A stretch of 64,000 nucleotides of DNA from Neckera pumila (GCA_963969595.1 OZ018412.1:5830501-5894500); one strand, 5' to 3'. Positions 13,141 to 25,904 are shown, counted from the stretch's first letter. Notes: generated by a model from the sequence alone, not told the origin. Numbers and translations are program-made.

Positions 13141-14290
13141 GTTTTTAGTGTCGAATGAAAATTACCATTTGTAAGCATAGGTGCCTATTATCAACCGCAA
13201 TCATGCGGACGACTTCATGTGGCATTATGCTATTGAAAATAAGGTTTTGGAATTCAACAAGGACATTGCAATCATGTTGGTAGGATTATATAAAGTCAAT
13301 TGATAATTCCTTATATTTCATTATCATTTTTTTAGAATTTCATTTCACTTCTTAGTTTCCAAACTTTGTTTGGTTTGGACCATTGTAATTGTCACTATTA
13401 TACATTTTATTGTTTGATGTTCACATACTTTATCACAATAAATCTTGTTGTGCTAGGGAAACCAAAAAAAACATGTTTCTATAAATCTTGTTCACAAACT
13501 TTATTGCATTCAAAGTATTGCTAGGCAACCACTCTCATATTTTGAAAAACTTGTCTCCAAAGACAATCTTGTTGCAAATTAAGCCAAGCAGAAGTCAAAA
13601 CAAAGAACTTGGTTGATTATTGAGGCATTAAATGGACTCTTATACTAGGTTCATATAAAAGGTTTTAATTTTCATTTCATTTTTTTTTTTCAATTTTTTT
13701 AGGTCTTCACTCTATTCGTGTTGTTAATTTGAATTAGTATTATGTTGCTCTACTATACATAGCATTGACATCATGTGCAATTTTGCTCAGTCTTATACAT
13801 CATTTACTTTGCGCAACAAGAATTAGGAGGCATTGCTGTTGCAGCTCACAAATTTTTTATGAAAAGTATTCCAATTTAGCAAATAGGACTGCAAGTGCAC
13901 TTGATGAATGGAACTCTAAAGTTGTTTAAAAGGTGAAGGGAGCTTTTCATTTAGAATTAAAGAATTAGCTTTCCATTGCAAATTTTAAGCACATGATGCT
14001 ATTCTTGGAGCAAATAAAGTGCCACTATGAAACTCATGGTGAAAATTCAAAGATGACTGAAGACAAGCTTTAGATGTTGGCAACTTTAGCAATGGACATA
14101 TCTATGAAGATTAAGTGGCAAGAAAGGTGGAGTGTATGGCAGTTGGCTATTAAGACATAAAAGCTTTTTGATGCTACAATGGCTGATCTGGGCATGTCTA
14201 TTATCTATCTTTTAGATGGTATGGATCCATTACCCACTATTTTTGATTTGTGGAGACAATGCACATATTGTTGTGGAATCCTGCATTATT
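13141..14290 (+). pseudogene. Decayed protein-coding remnant, family unknown
   Basis: Several stretches look coding but are broken. At 13,186-13,302 a frame reads INRNHADDFMWHYAIENK and onward to a stop. At 13,861-14,308 one frame holds about 150 codons with only four internal stops, including YSNLANRTASALDEW, then MLFLEQIKCHYETHG, then WQERWSVWQLAIKT and MDPLPTIFDLW. Just upstream another frame reads QQELGGIAVAAHKFF. This stop density is far below that of surrounding AT-rich DNA, so I infer an old gene or transposon exon. I cannot name the family. Confidence 0.35.
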
Positions 14291-14309
14291 TCATAAATCA
14301 TGAGCCTTA

Positions 14310-16335
14310 AATTGCACTTCATCACTAAACTTTATAAAATTCCGCAAAGCAAAGTTTAACTTGGAATTCTATAAAACTACTACCATTGGATTCATTGTAT
14401 ACTCTATTTTTTAGAAATCATATTTATTTTCAGAAAAAATAGATCTGAAAAAGAATAGTAAAAAAAAAGGGACATTGACAAGAAAATGGTCATTTAGATC
14501 ATTTGGGGTTAATACATTTTTTTGGTGTATAATATATGACTTCTATATTTATTTTAAATTTTTTTTGTTCAAGATATTTAAATAAAAAATAAAAAATATA
14601 ATTTAATATAAAAAATTTATAAAAAGTGGACCATTTTCATCCTTTAATTTTGCATGAAGGCCATTGATTAAGACTGCATTTATCACTTAATCATTGTTCA
14701 TAATCTAGTGCTTAAAATATTTAGAGCCTTTGCTTGTTGCCACTTGTTAGATTATATTTAGCTTCAACGGCCCACGTTTGTTGCTCCCTCTAATTTAGAC
14801 CTCACAAATGTCACCCCTATGAGGGTATTATGATGTATTGCAATTTTACATTTATGTGGCTTGTATTTTGTCGTGAGACATCCTAAACGACTACATTTAT
14901 TCTCATCATGTACTTACAAACAGTATCTATTTTGACTATTTCTTAATTTTTGGAAATATATTGGTTTAATTTTTTGGTACAAAATTGCATAGTGGCATAT
15001 TCATTTATTGTTCAATTGTACCAAAGATCCTTACATTGAATTCCATGGTCATAGGTCCTTAACAAATTTACAAATCCTAAATGGAATAAAAAAAATGGAG
15101 GCTCATAGGCTCACATGCTAGCATCCCCGGGGAACAACTTGGTCTTTCAATTCCATGCCTTTTGTTGTTGTAATGTTTTAAAATAGGTTGCCAAAATTTA
15201 TTGGTTTTTTTATTGATTCCCTTGAATGGGATCTTGATACACTATGAGCATACTTTCTATCAATTGTTGTTCTTCTTCAGCCATGAAAATTTTGCCCTTC
15301 ATTGTCACATTCAAGGTAGTTTACTGTGCTACAACATCTCTCTCACTTTCTTTGTTGTAGGAGAACCAAATCCTATCTACAATGTTGTGATGCAAGAAAA
15401 ATCGACAAGGTCGTACACTTTTGAATCCCAAACCCTAAATTGTCCTCTTTAAAAGTTTCTTCACCATGCAACCCTTGTTCGTTGCCCACCATTGTCAAGT
15501 CCTCACCACATGCTCTTTGCTCCCCCTCATTGCGACCTCTATGCCCTCACCACAAGCTCTGTGCTCCTCGTCTTGTGCTTGGAAGTGTTTGCCGTGACCA
15601 CCATGTTCATCATTGCGCCCTCTATGCTTGATCTTGTACCAATTGTTTTATCTTAAATCCAAGCTTTACCCCTCCTTGCCTTCATCGTATCTCCAAAATC
15701 CAACAATCCTTGCTTTAAAAGCTCGTAGGACATGCTTGGCAAAGCTCTCTCTTACGTCCAGCCATTTTCAAGAATATCCAACAACCAAAATTCGGACATT
15801 TAAATAGGGTCTTGATAGAAAAAGTGCAAAGTCAATAAACAAGTGTGACTAATAGACATTTAGAGGGCCATATTTGGCGAGATTGCCTAGTTTTCAACCT
15901 TAGCATGATCACAATGGGATAAAAAGACTAGACTAGCCTAGCCATACCTAAGTCCAAGATGGCTATTTATACCATAAATTGTTGGCAATGCTCTTAGTAC
16001 TTGAATTAAGGTATGAAAAACATATTTTAACATAGAAAAGTATTGAAGTTTGACCATCCGGGAACATGGAATGTCCTTGAAAGGTTATTGATCTTCATCT
16101 TAACAAATGCAACAACTAAGACCACTATGCTCAGGCTCCACATAACATTGTATAACTAGGCAATGGTCTTCCCCTGTTGGAAAGGTATTGTGTCTCTAAA
16201 GATGCATGGAATGGACTTTTAGTTAATTTGAAGATTTGTGTAGACAAAAGAGTCATATAAGACAATTTTGTTCATTGTAGGGATCCGAATGTGAAAGGGA
16301 CCCAAGAGCATCTTCTTGAAAAAAGTTAATCCTAT
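14310..16335. other. AT-rich intergenic DNA, nothing recognised
   Basis: No conserved protein, RNA gene or repeat boundary was recognised. The open frames at 15,201-15,807 are short, overlap in different frames and lack motifs. Confidence 0.4.
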
Positions 16336-17118
16336 TTTGACCAAATAAGCTCAAAACAAGGGATGCCGGGCAGCTCAGGCAGCAAAAAAAGATGGGCAAA
16401 AACTTGAATTTGTTTTTTTAATATTTGTTTTCTTATAGATTATATTTTTGTCTATTTGGAAAGCTTTGATTCATTTCATTTGGATTTGTTATGAGAATGT
16501 TATGGACATTCTTGTTTTTTGGGCAATTAGAGCATCTTCTTGAAAAAAATAACTTCTAGGATGCATTTCTTAATGTAATTTTTCAAATTTTTCAGCTTTT
16601 TCCTTTTGCATGGTTTATATTACTTGCTAGAACAATCTCACCATTGGGATGAGTGAATTTTAATTCCATCTAAAATATATGAATCTAAAATGTATGAATA
16701 TTTTAGATTTTCCTTCTATCTTGTATCTACTTTTACTTAATAATTTTTTAAAGAATGATAATTAAGTTTTCTTGAATTTTTTTTTTCCTAGACTCTCAAC
16801 TCAATTCTCCACTATAAAGATTTAAAGCTCAAACCTTTGTACTGCAAAAATTTTAAGTTAAAAATGTTCAAAGTCAAAATATCTAGTCCCGCAATGTACT
16901 GAAAAACTTGTTTTTTTCACTTCAAATGTAGATATCTTGCAAACTGTGCGGTCAAAAATTCTGAAATTTTTTCCACACACTCTCATACTAGTTAGGTGTA
17001 AGATACTACGGTTAGATGTGAAAAAAAAACATTTTTCAATTTTTTTTACTTAGGCTATAGAAATGACAGTTTTGAGTGTTATTTGGCAGAAAAAGGGCCT
17101 CGGTCCTTTAGGGATTAA
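16336..17118 (-). mobile_element. TTAA-CCCC element E3 (type 2), left end truncated
   Basis: From about 16,336 it is collinear with element K (59,377-60,315) and ends with GGTCCTTTAGGGATTAA (TTAA 17,115-17,118). The first 150 bp or so of a full element are missing on the left. Relative to E2, E4 and L it is inverted. Confidence 0.7.
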
Positions 17119-18170
17119 TCTAGTTTCAACTTTCAACTATGAAGCAATATTATTGATTATCACTCTAACTATAGGTAGGAGAGTTTATATAATAAATTTT
17201 TTTGAGAGTTCGAAATGTACACCAGTACTTATATTGTTCCAAATAGGGGGGCTTCTTAATTGGGGTACAATTAGAATAGCAATAAATTTTGGGTATAAAT
17301 CATACCTTATATAAAAATTTGGAAGAAAAATCCAATATTGGAAAATTTTGCATCTATCGACAATTGATGCAATGGATTCTCCAAACAACTTTTTTGTGCT
17401 ACACTCCTCTAAATTTTTCCTTTCAAGCAATGTGTTATAAAAAACATTGTCTTCCAAAAGATATATAGAAATTTAAATTGATATTGCTAATAATCTCAAA
17501 AATTGAATATAAAGTGAATTTTATTAAATTAAAAAGAATTCCAATAATTTGGCACCTTTCATAATAATTGTTCTTAAAATATAAATCTATATATGTCGTA
17601 AATTTTTTAGACACTTGGACCTTCATAGTTTTTGGCCTTGAAATCATGCCAATTTTTTAAGAATTGACCATTATTATAAAAATGAAATGAAATATTTTAT
17701 TTATAAATGTAAATTTAAAATTAAAGGTACCAATCTTCTATTTTTTCAAGTTCTTTTACAAATTAAAACCTCGATGCTAGTTTGTGTTTTGAATACTAAT
17801 CTTGCATAAAGATATTTGCATGTGTATCTAAGATCTCTATTTTGACTCCTAAACAAAGTTGATTTTTAATAAGATTCTACTTTGAAAAGTCTCTCTCACA
17901 AGTGACAATGCTTATTAGGATAATCAAACCTTTTGCCAAGATTCCATCAACATGGCCAAATATTCATGCCCTCCAAACTACCAAATGTATTCTTCTTTGT
18001 CACATTCAAAATATATTCTCTCAACAAACTCCAATTTTGGCTCTTGCATATGCACTCATTGCTTCCTAATTGTCAGTTAAACATATGAAATAGCACTCCA
18101 CCACTCAATTCTTTGCCAAAGTCCTAATGACTAATATTCAACAAGAATTTTGCTATTGAGGATCAGGGAA
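17119..18170. other. AT-rich intergenic DNA, nothing recognised
   Basis: Short open frames at 17,185-17,457 and 17,435-17,647 (minus) are rich in Phe, Ile, Lys and Asn, as expected of random AT-rich sequence, and show no motif. Confidence 0.4.
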
Positions 18171-18176
18171 TTAACC

Positions 18177-18454
18177 CATTAGATGACATTTGAGGCCTCT
18201 AAGAACTGCAAGTTATCCTGCGTTCCCAAACTGCAGAAATGTAGGATAACTACTGGCTGATGTGACCGAGATTGTACCACATCATTTTTGAAAAAAAAAA
18301 AAAAAAATTGCTGAAAATGATATTTGGGAGAAAGTTTTTTTTTTTTAATTGAAAAAAATAATTTCTAACAACCCGTACTAGCTGTTTGCAAAATTGGTCC
18401 AGATTTGGAAATGGGCCTGAAACGCCCTCCAATGCCTTCAAATGTCATCTAATG
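18177..18454. mobile_element. MITE Q1
   Basis: The terminal inverted repeat is CATTAGATGACATTTGAGG against CCTTCAAATGTCATCTAATG. The interior has a short stem (TATCCTGCGTTCCC and the GTAGGATA region) and an A-tract. Related to Q2 (31,881-32,183). Removing it restores a TTAACCCCT end for F2. Superfamily not assigned. Confidence 0.7.
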
Positions 18455-19086
18455 CCTCATGACTCAAGTGATTGTTTTTTGGTCGTTGCCCCTATTTTTT
18501 GAGTTGCCCGTTCTCAAATTTTGACATTTTTAAAATCATTTTTTTGTCTATGAAATAGACTATATTATGAATCCAATGGTGGTAGTTTCAGCAAATTCTG
18601 AGTTAAACTCCGTCTTGTGGAATTTTAAAGTTGAGTGGTGTAGAACAGTTCACAGCTCATTTTTTGGCGTTCAGTTGGACATGGATTGAAAGGTTAGCCA
18701 ACCAATGTGATTCTTGTCCACCTCAAAAAGTTCACATCCACCTCAAAAAGGGATGATCTAAAGAGCTCAAAAGAGAAGACAAGTGTCCCATTCTTGATTT
18801 TCACAAACACTACTCTCATTTCAGTGACCATCATGCATTGCCAGCTCCACCATGAATTGAAAAATGTTGGGAATGTTGTGAATTTTTAAATGATCATTCT
18901 CAGCTCTTTTTTTTTTCACTAAGCACAAAAGATCATCATTTTGAAATATTCACACTAAGATATATTCCTTCAAAGTGCAATGCCTTGTTTTCCATTGACC
19001 CAAATTAAACTTCAAACTTAAATATCTATTAAACTCTGCAATCACATAATCTGAATTTTTTGAGGTCCTCACTCTCAATTTGAACT

Positions 19087-19862
19087 TTAACCCCTAAAGG
19101 CCCAAGGTCTTTTTTTTGCCAAAAAACATCCAAATCTGCCATTTTTATAGCAAGGAGTAAAAAAATTGAAATTTTTTTTTTTGCACATCCAACTGTAGGA
19201 TATTACACCTTACTTGTATGAGAATGTGTGCAAAAAATTTCAAAATTTTTGACTGCATAGATTGCAAGATATCTAGGTTTAAAGTGAAAAAAACAATTTT
19301 TCAGCACATTGTGGGACTACATTTTATGACTTTGAACATTTTTAACTTAAACTTTTTGCACTACAAAGTTTTGAGCTTTAAATCTTTGTAGTAGAAAGTT
19401 GAATTGAGAATCTAGGAAAAAAAAAAGTTCCAAAAAAAATTAGTTTTTCATTTTAAAAAAAACTGTTAAATAGAAGTAGGTACAAGATAGAAGGAAAATC
19501 TAAAATATTAATATCTTTTATATTGAATTTAAAAGCAAAAATCCCAATGGTGAGATTGTTCTAGCAAAAATCTCAAACCTTATGGAACTTTTTTTTTGAA
19601 AAATTGTTAAAATTGAATCCTACAAGTTATTTTTTTCAGGAAAATGCTCTAAGTGCCTGGAAAACAAGATTGTCCATAACTTTCTCATATAAAATCCAAA
19701 TGAAATGAATCAAAGCTTTCCAAACAGACAAAAATATAGTCTATAAGGAAAAAATAAATAAAAAAAATTGCAAATTCTTTTTACTGCCTCCCGTCCCTTG
19801 TTTTGAGCTTATATGGACATAAGTTTTTTTCCTCCAAAGGAACATGGACTTTTAGGGGTTAA
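19087..19862 (+). mobile_element. TTAA-CCCC element E4 (type 2)
   Basis: Both ends are intact: TTAACCCCTAAAGGCCCAAG at 19,087 and CTTTTAGGGGTTAA ending at 19,862. It is 776 bp, non-coding, and inserted in a TTAA inside F2. Confidence 0.85.
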
Positions 19863-19975
19863 GATCCTATGGTTACATTCTATTTGATCTCAAGAAACAA
19901 TGAACAAACAAATTGCTCAAGTTCTTGGCAGTTTTGGCCCATTTTGAAAGTATACCCCCTTTGGATCATTAGGAG

Positions 19976-20906
19976 TTAACCTCTACAGGTCAGAGACTAT
20001 GTTTTCACCAAAAATGCTCCAAAACTGCCATTTCTAGTACAAATACCAAATTTTCAAAATAAAACAATTTTGGGCATATAACTATAAGATCTTGTAGTAA
20101 GTTTGTTTGAGAATATGTAGAAAAATTTCAAAATTTTTTGCTTTGTAGAATGCAAGATATTAGCATTTGAATTGACAAAAAAACTTTTTTGGACCCTGCA
20201 AAAAATCGGGCAGTTGCACTTTACAAGATCACATTTAAATGAATAAATGTCAAAAATGGTGGTTACTCCTTGGATTCATTCCTCAAAGCAAGTTGGCTAC
20301 ATACTTGAAAAGTTTCAGATCATTTGGAGTTGCACAACAAATAGGAAACAAATAGTAAGTAGAAAAAAGTAGAAAATGATTCAAAATACAAAATTGTTAA
20401 GAATTTAGATATGGAATTGAAAATGTCAATCCCAACGGTTGTAATGTTGTAATAAACAATATACATCCTAAGCTTTTGTTTTTTTCAAAAAATAACAAAA
20501 ATTGAGTTAAATAAAGGACTTCAAAGTTTATTTTAGAGTAGGGAATCCATAACTTCCCGCAAACTAGAACACCTCATACTTTTCATCTCATAAATCAAAA
20601 TGGAATAATTCAAAGCTTTATATATATATATATAAATCTAGAAGATCAATTTCAAATTTTTATTTTTCTTAAAAATGATTTTTTAGAAATTTTTTGAGTT
20701 GCTCGTCGACTGTTGAAAATGACATATCATCCAATAACTTTTTAACCATATAGCCAAAAGTTTTGAGAATTGTTGGGCCTTAAAGCCACTCCTCGGGCAC
20801 ACATTGTGTGAAATTTTCAAAGAAAAATAAATAAATTTCCGTTCATAGTGAGCTATCCAAAATTGTTATGTTGCCAAAAAACACCGTTTGATCCTTTAGA
20901 GGTTAT
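19976..20906 (+). mobile_element. TTAA-CCCC element E5 (type 1)
   Basis: The left end GTTAACCTCTACAG shares its TTAA (19,976-19,979) with the right end of F2. The right end is CCTTTAGAGGTTAT, with the TTAA mutated to TTAT. The interior is closely similar to E1 and H. Confidence 0.8.
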
Positions 20907-21190
20907 GTGAAGTACCTCTAAACTTGCTCTAACCTTAAACTTAGCTCCTCATTTTGTAGTGGCCATTCACATTCTTTCTAATGCTGAGAACTTATTTGTG
21001 TGAGAAAACAATTGAACTCAAATATGAATGTAGACTTTAGTGACACGCATATTAGGGGTGGACAGACTCTTTCCAAAGTTGTGCCATTTTTATTACCTTC
21101 TTTCGTGTGACTGATAAGTTGTGCTTTTGTCTTTCCCGTGACTTGCCTTGCTTGAAGCATGTCTTTCATTTGATCTTTGACAGATGCTAA

Positions 21191-21943
21191 GGGCCACTTC
21201 ACACTATGGCCGTCGGTCGAGAGTCCATCGGTTTCCACCAATCAGATTTCAGAAACCCCGAAGTTTGGCCTCTCGAGCCTTCACACTACCCGCCACAATC
21301 CAAAGTCCGTCGCTCTCAAAACTGCCTACATGGCAGCAAAATGCTTACATGGCAGAAAATTCCGACGGACTCTCGAGGAGAGTTTGGGTCCTGCAAAATG
21401 TAGGACCCAAACTCTTGTTTGTTATTTGTTATTTGTTATTTGTTATTTGTGTCACCATTGGGGTTTGAAACCTAGTCTCCACCATGACAATGAGGAGTCT
21501 TTGCATTCAATGAACCTACTTCACTTTGCATTCCCTTTGGCATAGGATGCCCCCTTCTTGTTCCAATGCCATCCTCTTATTCCATTTATACCCTCCATAT
21601 TCCTAGTTTGATGATGAGAGCATGTGCTGTGATTTTTTTTCCAAGGCCATTTATGACCCCTTTCTCATGTTTTTTTAGCTTTTACTTGAAAAATTTGCCA
21701 TATGAGTGAGGCTTCATAGGGAATTTCAGAAATTGGATGGACAAATGGAGAGAGAGAAGGATAGAAGTCACACATATGGTATAGGTTTGGACTTTGCGCT
21801 TGGCCTTTGGAGGCTTCACACTATGGCTGGCCAAAGGCTCCAAAACCTATCATTTATTGCTCATTTCTTCGGACTCTCACCAAAAGTTTGGACTCTCAAT
21901 CCCACGGCCTCTCGACTTGGACGGCCATAGTGTGAAGAGGCCC
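21191..21943. mobile_element. PIF/Harbinger-type MITE M2
   Basis: GGGCCACTTCACACTATGGC at the left and GCCATAGTGTGAAGAGGCCC at the right, flanked by TAA on both sides (21,188-21,190 and 21,944-21,946). It shares the interior and the TTATTTG microsatellite with M1. The open frames inside it (for example 21,177-21,545) are repeat sequence, not genes. Confidence 0.85.
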
Positions 21944-21949
21944 TAATTC

Positions 21950-22865
21950 CAGTAGTCTCAAGGATAGGCCCCCCGTTTGCGTCCGTTTCTGCGACCCGTA
22001 CGGTAGAGTGGTAGATTCCACTAACTTGTGCTGCTTTTTCTTGGTGGTGGCAGAGCTGGCTGCCTGCCTATTGAGCTCCCCCTCGCGCCAGTCGCGCCAC
22101 AAACCGTGGCAGCACCATCATCCCAAGTTCCCAACTCCCAAAACATAGGTAGCTAGAGCTACCACCTACGTTGCAGCCTACGCTTCCAGGCTCTGCTGTG
22201 GAAGGGTTTAAAAAACTTGAAAGGTCCTACGCTAATTTAGCTGGACTGGTGGGGTCGCCAGCCCCGAGCCTCGCTCACGTGACACGAAAGGGAACTGCGA
22301 CCGAACCCTGCTTTCCAGCTTATGCTGGGAGCCTTCTCTTCACGCCCACTCACAACGGCCCACGCGCTGGAATCATGTGCCCAACCTTCGCCACGGCCAA
22401 TACATACCAACAGCCTGGAGGCCGAAATCCTGTCTCCTGCACCCACACTAAGTTCAACTTTTCTTCGCCGCGCCATGCCAAGCTATGAGCTAGCTAGGGA
22501 CTCCGCTCGGGCCCTCCTATTAGCCTCCTGTCTGCCTGGAGCTGATGCATGTAGCCAACCATACAGAGGAGCTACAGTAGCTGTTGTAGCTGCCCGTAGG
22601 AAAAATCCTTGGAATGCTCGCGTTAGCTGCCTCGAGGGTCGTGCTGTGCGAGAATTATACAGTGTTGGGGCCCAGTGTGGAGTTTGCTTGCTGGCGTGCG
22701 TGCCGGGTGGTTCTGGAACCCAGTGCCGGTGGCTCCGAATGCAGGAAAGCTTATCTTGAAGTTATACTACGAACTTACTGCTCGTGAAGGACTCTCTAAA
22801 TTCGTTCTTTGCCTTCTGAGGCTTTCGCAGCCTGCGTGGAGCCTAGGAGAATCATGACCTTGGTA
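21950..22865. other. GC-richer region upstream of bHLH, no gene recognised
   Basis: Base composition rises sharply to near 50% GC. Overlapping open frames on both strands (up to 145 codons, 22,322-22,759) have low-complexity translations with no motif. It is not shared with the second bHLH copy, whose homology begins at about 22,870. It could include distal promoter or an unrecognised 5' exon. Confidence 0.35.
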
Positions 22866-22869
22866 CGGA

Positions 22870-23530
22870 GTGTTTCGCTTTAAACTTGTAGGCAGTGATC
22901 GAACTGCAGTAGGCGGGGTGGAGTTGTGGGGGCCGACGGGCGCAAGTGGGCCTGGAAAAGGTGCTCTATCGAGACGATGGCTGCCCCTTGCTCATTGTCC
23001 ATTAAAGTGATGGTATGGGTCGCGCTGAACAAAAGCGAGCAAGCTGGGGTATTGCTCAAGTTGTATGCACAGTACCGTTTGGTGTTCGCTTGGTCTTGAC
23101 GTATCGAGTGGAGGGCGAGTGAGAGATCGCAATTGAGGGAGCACGTACTAGATTGAGAGAGCCGCGGGGTACTCTTTGTTTACGAGAGTGACATGCCACC
23201 ACGAAGACTCTGTTTCTAACGGAAAATACCAAACTTTCCGTGCTCGCAATTTAGTGAATTATTGCAATCCATAGCTAGACAGCATCGCGTCTCTGCACGC
23301 AACGAGTCAGCTTGCCTGCAGTTATTACATGCAGTGTTGGTTTTTCCTTTTTCTCTCGACATAGTGTTTCGCCATTGAAGCTCTGGAGGTAGGAGCGAGC
23401 TCGTGCGGGTCCACGAGCTCCTCTCAACTCCCACCATTCGCCGCGACCCACCTTGAAGTGGTGGAACCAGCACGATCTAGCTAGCAACCCTGGTTTGACG
23501 ACGGTGTGACGTCTTGCACTCTTCTTGCAG
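22870..23530 (+). promoter_or_regulatory. Upstream/5' region of bHLH gene, conserved in both copies
   Basis: Closely matches 49,620-50,270 in the paralogous copy, including a CTTGTAGGCAGTGA block and a pyrimidine-rich CTCTTCTTGCAG ending at 23,530 that looks like a 3' splice site. A GT donor-like site (CTGGAG then GTAGGA) lies near 23,390. This suggests an upstream exon, perhaps non-coding, but no ATG-bearing exon could be joined in frame with confidence. Confidence 0.45.
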
Positions 23531-25790
23531 GTGAAGTGCACTGGAGCTTGTGGGACACATTGCCGGCATTGAAAGACGACGCCCACCTTTCAGAATTATC
23601 CACCATAGAGCGCGCTTCAAAATCGCCAGCCGAGCCGTTGGTGGAAGATTTCGAGAGCGCCCAGCAGGTCAGGGAAATGTTCCAAGCCTGCACCGCGTCG
23701 TGGACGGGAACACCTTCCCCACCCTCCATGGACTTCACGTACGACAACAGCGTTTACAGCAGCTTCACCCCCGGCTTGTACAACTCCGAATTAAGCCAGT
23801 CGCTTTGCGAGCTCGACATCGACAATAGCAGCGTCCACAAGCTTTTCGAAGGTCTGCCGGAGATTTTCGAGGATCACAGTTATGGTAGCCGGGATGTGGA
23901 CGCTGCTACGCACGCTGTTACTGCTGCCTCGTCGCCTGTCTCCCCTTCCACCCCACCCGCGCAAGGGAGCAGGCCGATTTCAATGTGTGGCGCTGGACCC
24001 GTCGCGCAAGAAGGGCTTAACCCCTCGCATGAAATAAGCTTTGCTTCTCGCCACCCCATCCGAAATGCGCAGCAACCAGTGTTGATACGGCCGAAGGGAG
24101 GTTCTGAATCGCCGCTGCCGCCCGCCACGGTGGTAACGGATCGCAAGGCGGGGAGCAAGGGACGCGGCGCCGGAGCGTGTGGCAAAGGGAATGAATTCAA
24201 AATACTTGCAGCATCGGCTGGGGGTGCCGGGAAGTCGAAGGTTTGGGATGCCATGCCGATCCCCGCGAATTGTACGCCCTCGCTTGTGTCCGCCGTGGCC
24301 CACATGGTACCCAAGATTCTTCCCGCAGATGTGAAATTGAATGATCAGGTCGTGATGGCGCATCCGCTCCACTTAGGTTTTGTCCCGCAGGTGTGTTTTC
24401 GGGCGCCCAAGCGCTGCCGCACCAGCAAGGACGCGTCGCCCATGTGTAATAGTCGCACGCAGAGGACGTGCTACTTCGACAAGGTGGAGCATATCGTGCG
24501 CGAGCGATGGCGGAGAGACGACATGGCGGGCAAGTTCTTGACCTTGGAGTCCCTGCTTCCTCCCAGCTCCAAAGTGAGTGATTAATTTCTCATTGTTTTG
24601 CAGCTCGCTTCTCAAGTTCTCGCATCCCCAATCTCTTGCGTGCTCTTCATAAACACAAAATCCACAGCGATGAGTCAATTGTCACATCTACCACACGCCA
24701 CGCTTTCTCCCCTAAACACACAATTGAGATAAAACTTTGCCATTCTCAATTGCCATTGCAGGGGGTTCTAGCTCGATTCGACGTTCTCGTATTCTAACTA
24801 TGGTGCTACACCCATCACTCCATTCAATGTGCAACGCACAGGTCATCGTCGTGTAGTAATGCTGGAATGTTTCATCTTTGTACATTAAATTGTAGCGCTC
24901 GTTTGAACACTGAAATTACTGATTCTCCTGCAGACTCTGGGATGAGTTCGGACATGTTTGTTACGCGATCGACTCTAGATTTGTTGCAATGTTGTGATTG
25001 AACATTGTCTGATATACTCATCGATCGCACAGGTCATGCTGGATTGTTTCATTCTCGTATACATTATCTAGCACTCGTTTCGCAATGATTGGACATTTAG
25101 AATATCATTAATCCTGGAGCTTGTCATTTTGGGATGAGTAAGAAATGGAAATGCGATCGATTCTACGCGGACTTTTCAAAAAAGAAAAAGTAACGGGTAT
25201 GCGGTCGATTCTAGAGTTCTTGCAATGTCGTGATTGTTGTCTGATCGGTCGGGGTACGTAATGAATGGATTTCCCAGCGCGACCGATCCACAATCGTGGA
25301 AGACAGCATGAAGCTGGTGAAGAGTCTGCAACATAGGAAGGAGGAGGCCCTGAAGAAACGCGCAAAGTTGAAGCAGGCGATGACTTATGCGAAGCAGTCG
25401 CCGGGCGTGAAGCTGAGTCGCATCATCCAGAAGATCGGCTCGCTGGCCGTCATGTCGCCGCGACTGGAACCGAATGGCCCCCCGTCGTCGAGGGTGGTAT
25501 CGAAAAGCAAGCAGCCTTTGGTGGAAGAAGGCGACGGCGACATGAAGGCCAGCAATGAAAGCTCTGCGCAGGCCGTCCTCAAGTTCCTGAGCGACTGCGT
25601 GCACCGCTTCTACGTGCACTCGGAGCTTTCCACGGGCAACATCGTCATCGAGATGATTTGCGAGCAGATTCCCCACTTCCACAGTGGGCTCATGGCGTCC
25701 ATGGAGTCGCTGGGATTGGACGTCCTCCGGTGCAGCGTCACTCAGGCGGCCAACAAACTCATATGCAACGTCACTGTCAAGGTCAGCTAG
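23531..25790 (+). CDS. bHLH transcription factor with ACT-like C-terminus
   Basis: Predicted nuclear DNA-binding regulator. Exons: 23,531-24,573 and 25,278-25,790, with a phase-0 GT-AG intron of 704 bp that splits the bHLH loop (SSK then RDRSTIVED). Numbered from the first in-frame ATG at 23,677 (469 residues), the basic region HIVRERWRR keeps the His5-Glu9-Arg13 pattern expected for E-box binding. Helix 1 follows (MAGKFLTLESLL) and helix 2 runs about 300-330 (IVEDSMKLVKSLQHR). Residues about 385-468 have the alternating pattern of an ACT-like dimerisation domain. The frame is open upstream of that ATG to an acceptor-like site at 23,530, and the paralogue retains this part, so the true start probably lies in an unidentified upstream exon. 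The last codons (VKVS, stop) may be intron read-through; see the candidate third exon. Subfamily not assigned. Confidence 0.88.
24574..25277 (+). other. Intron of the bHLH gene
   Basis: Donor AAA then GTGAGTG; acceptor TTTCCCAG before CGCGACCG. Joining them restores a continuous bHLH domain. The intron reads in frame only to VSD and a stop, so a retained intron would yield a protein cut after helix 1. Confidence 0.9.
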
Positions 25791-25904
25791 TGAGCACTCT
25801 CAAAACCCCTCACCCTGCTTTCCTCTGATTCTTATGTTTTCGACGTTTTCGACGTAAAAGAAGCTAACATGAATTCAACGTTTTACCTCTGCAATGACTT
25901 CAAG

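Larger units (their letters stand above)
18171..19979 (-). mobile_element. TTAA-CCCC element F2, split by Q1 and E4
   Basis: Its parts match element F (39,934-40,688) in reverse orientation. The left end TTAACC is at 18,171, the body runs 18,455-19,086, and the last part 19,863-19,979 ends GGAGTTAA. Q1 lies within its left terminal repeat. E4 lies within an internal TTAA that is still visible, unbroken, in F at the matching place (within GATCTTAAATTT). Confidence 0.75.

Noticed and set aside
22171..22857. Several overlapping open frames on both strands upstream of the bHLH gene (up to 145 codons)
   Set aside because: They overlap in different frames, have low-complexity translations and no motif, and open frames of this length are expected in GC-richer DNA.
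23216..25682. Minus-strand and alternative-frame ORFs of 80-168 codons over the bHLH gene
   Set aside because: They are shadows of the GC-rich coding frame; the same shadows recur over the pseudogene copy.
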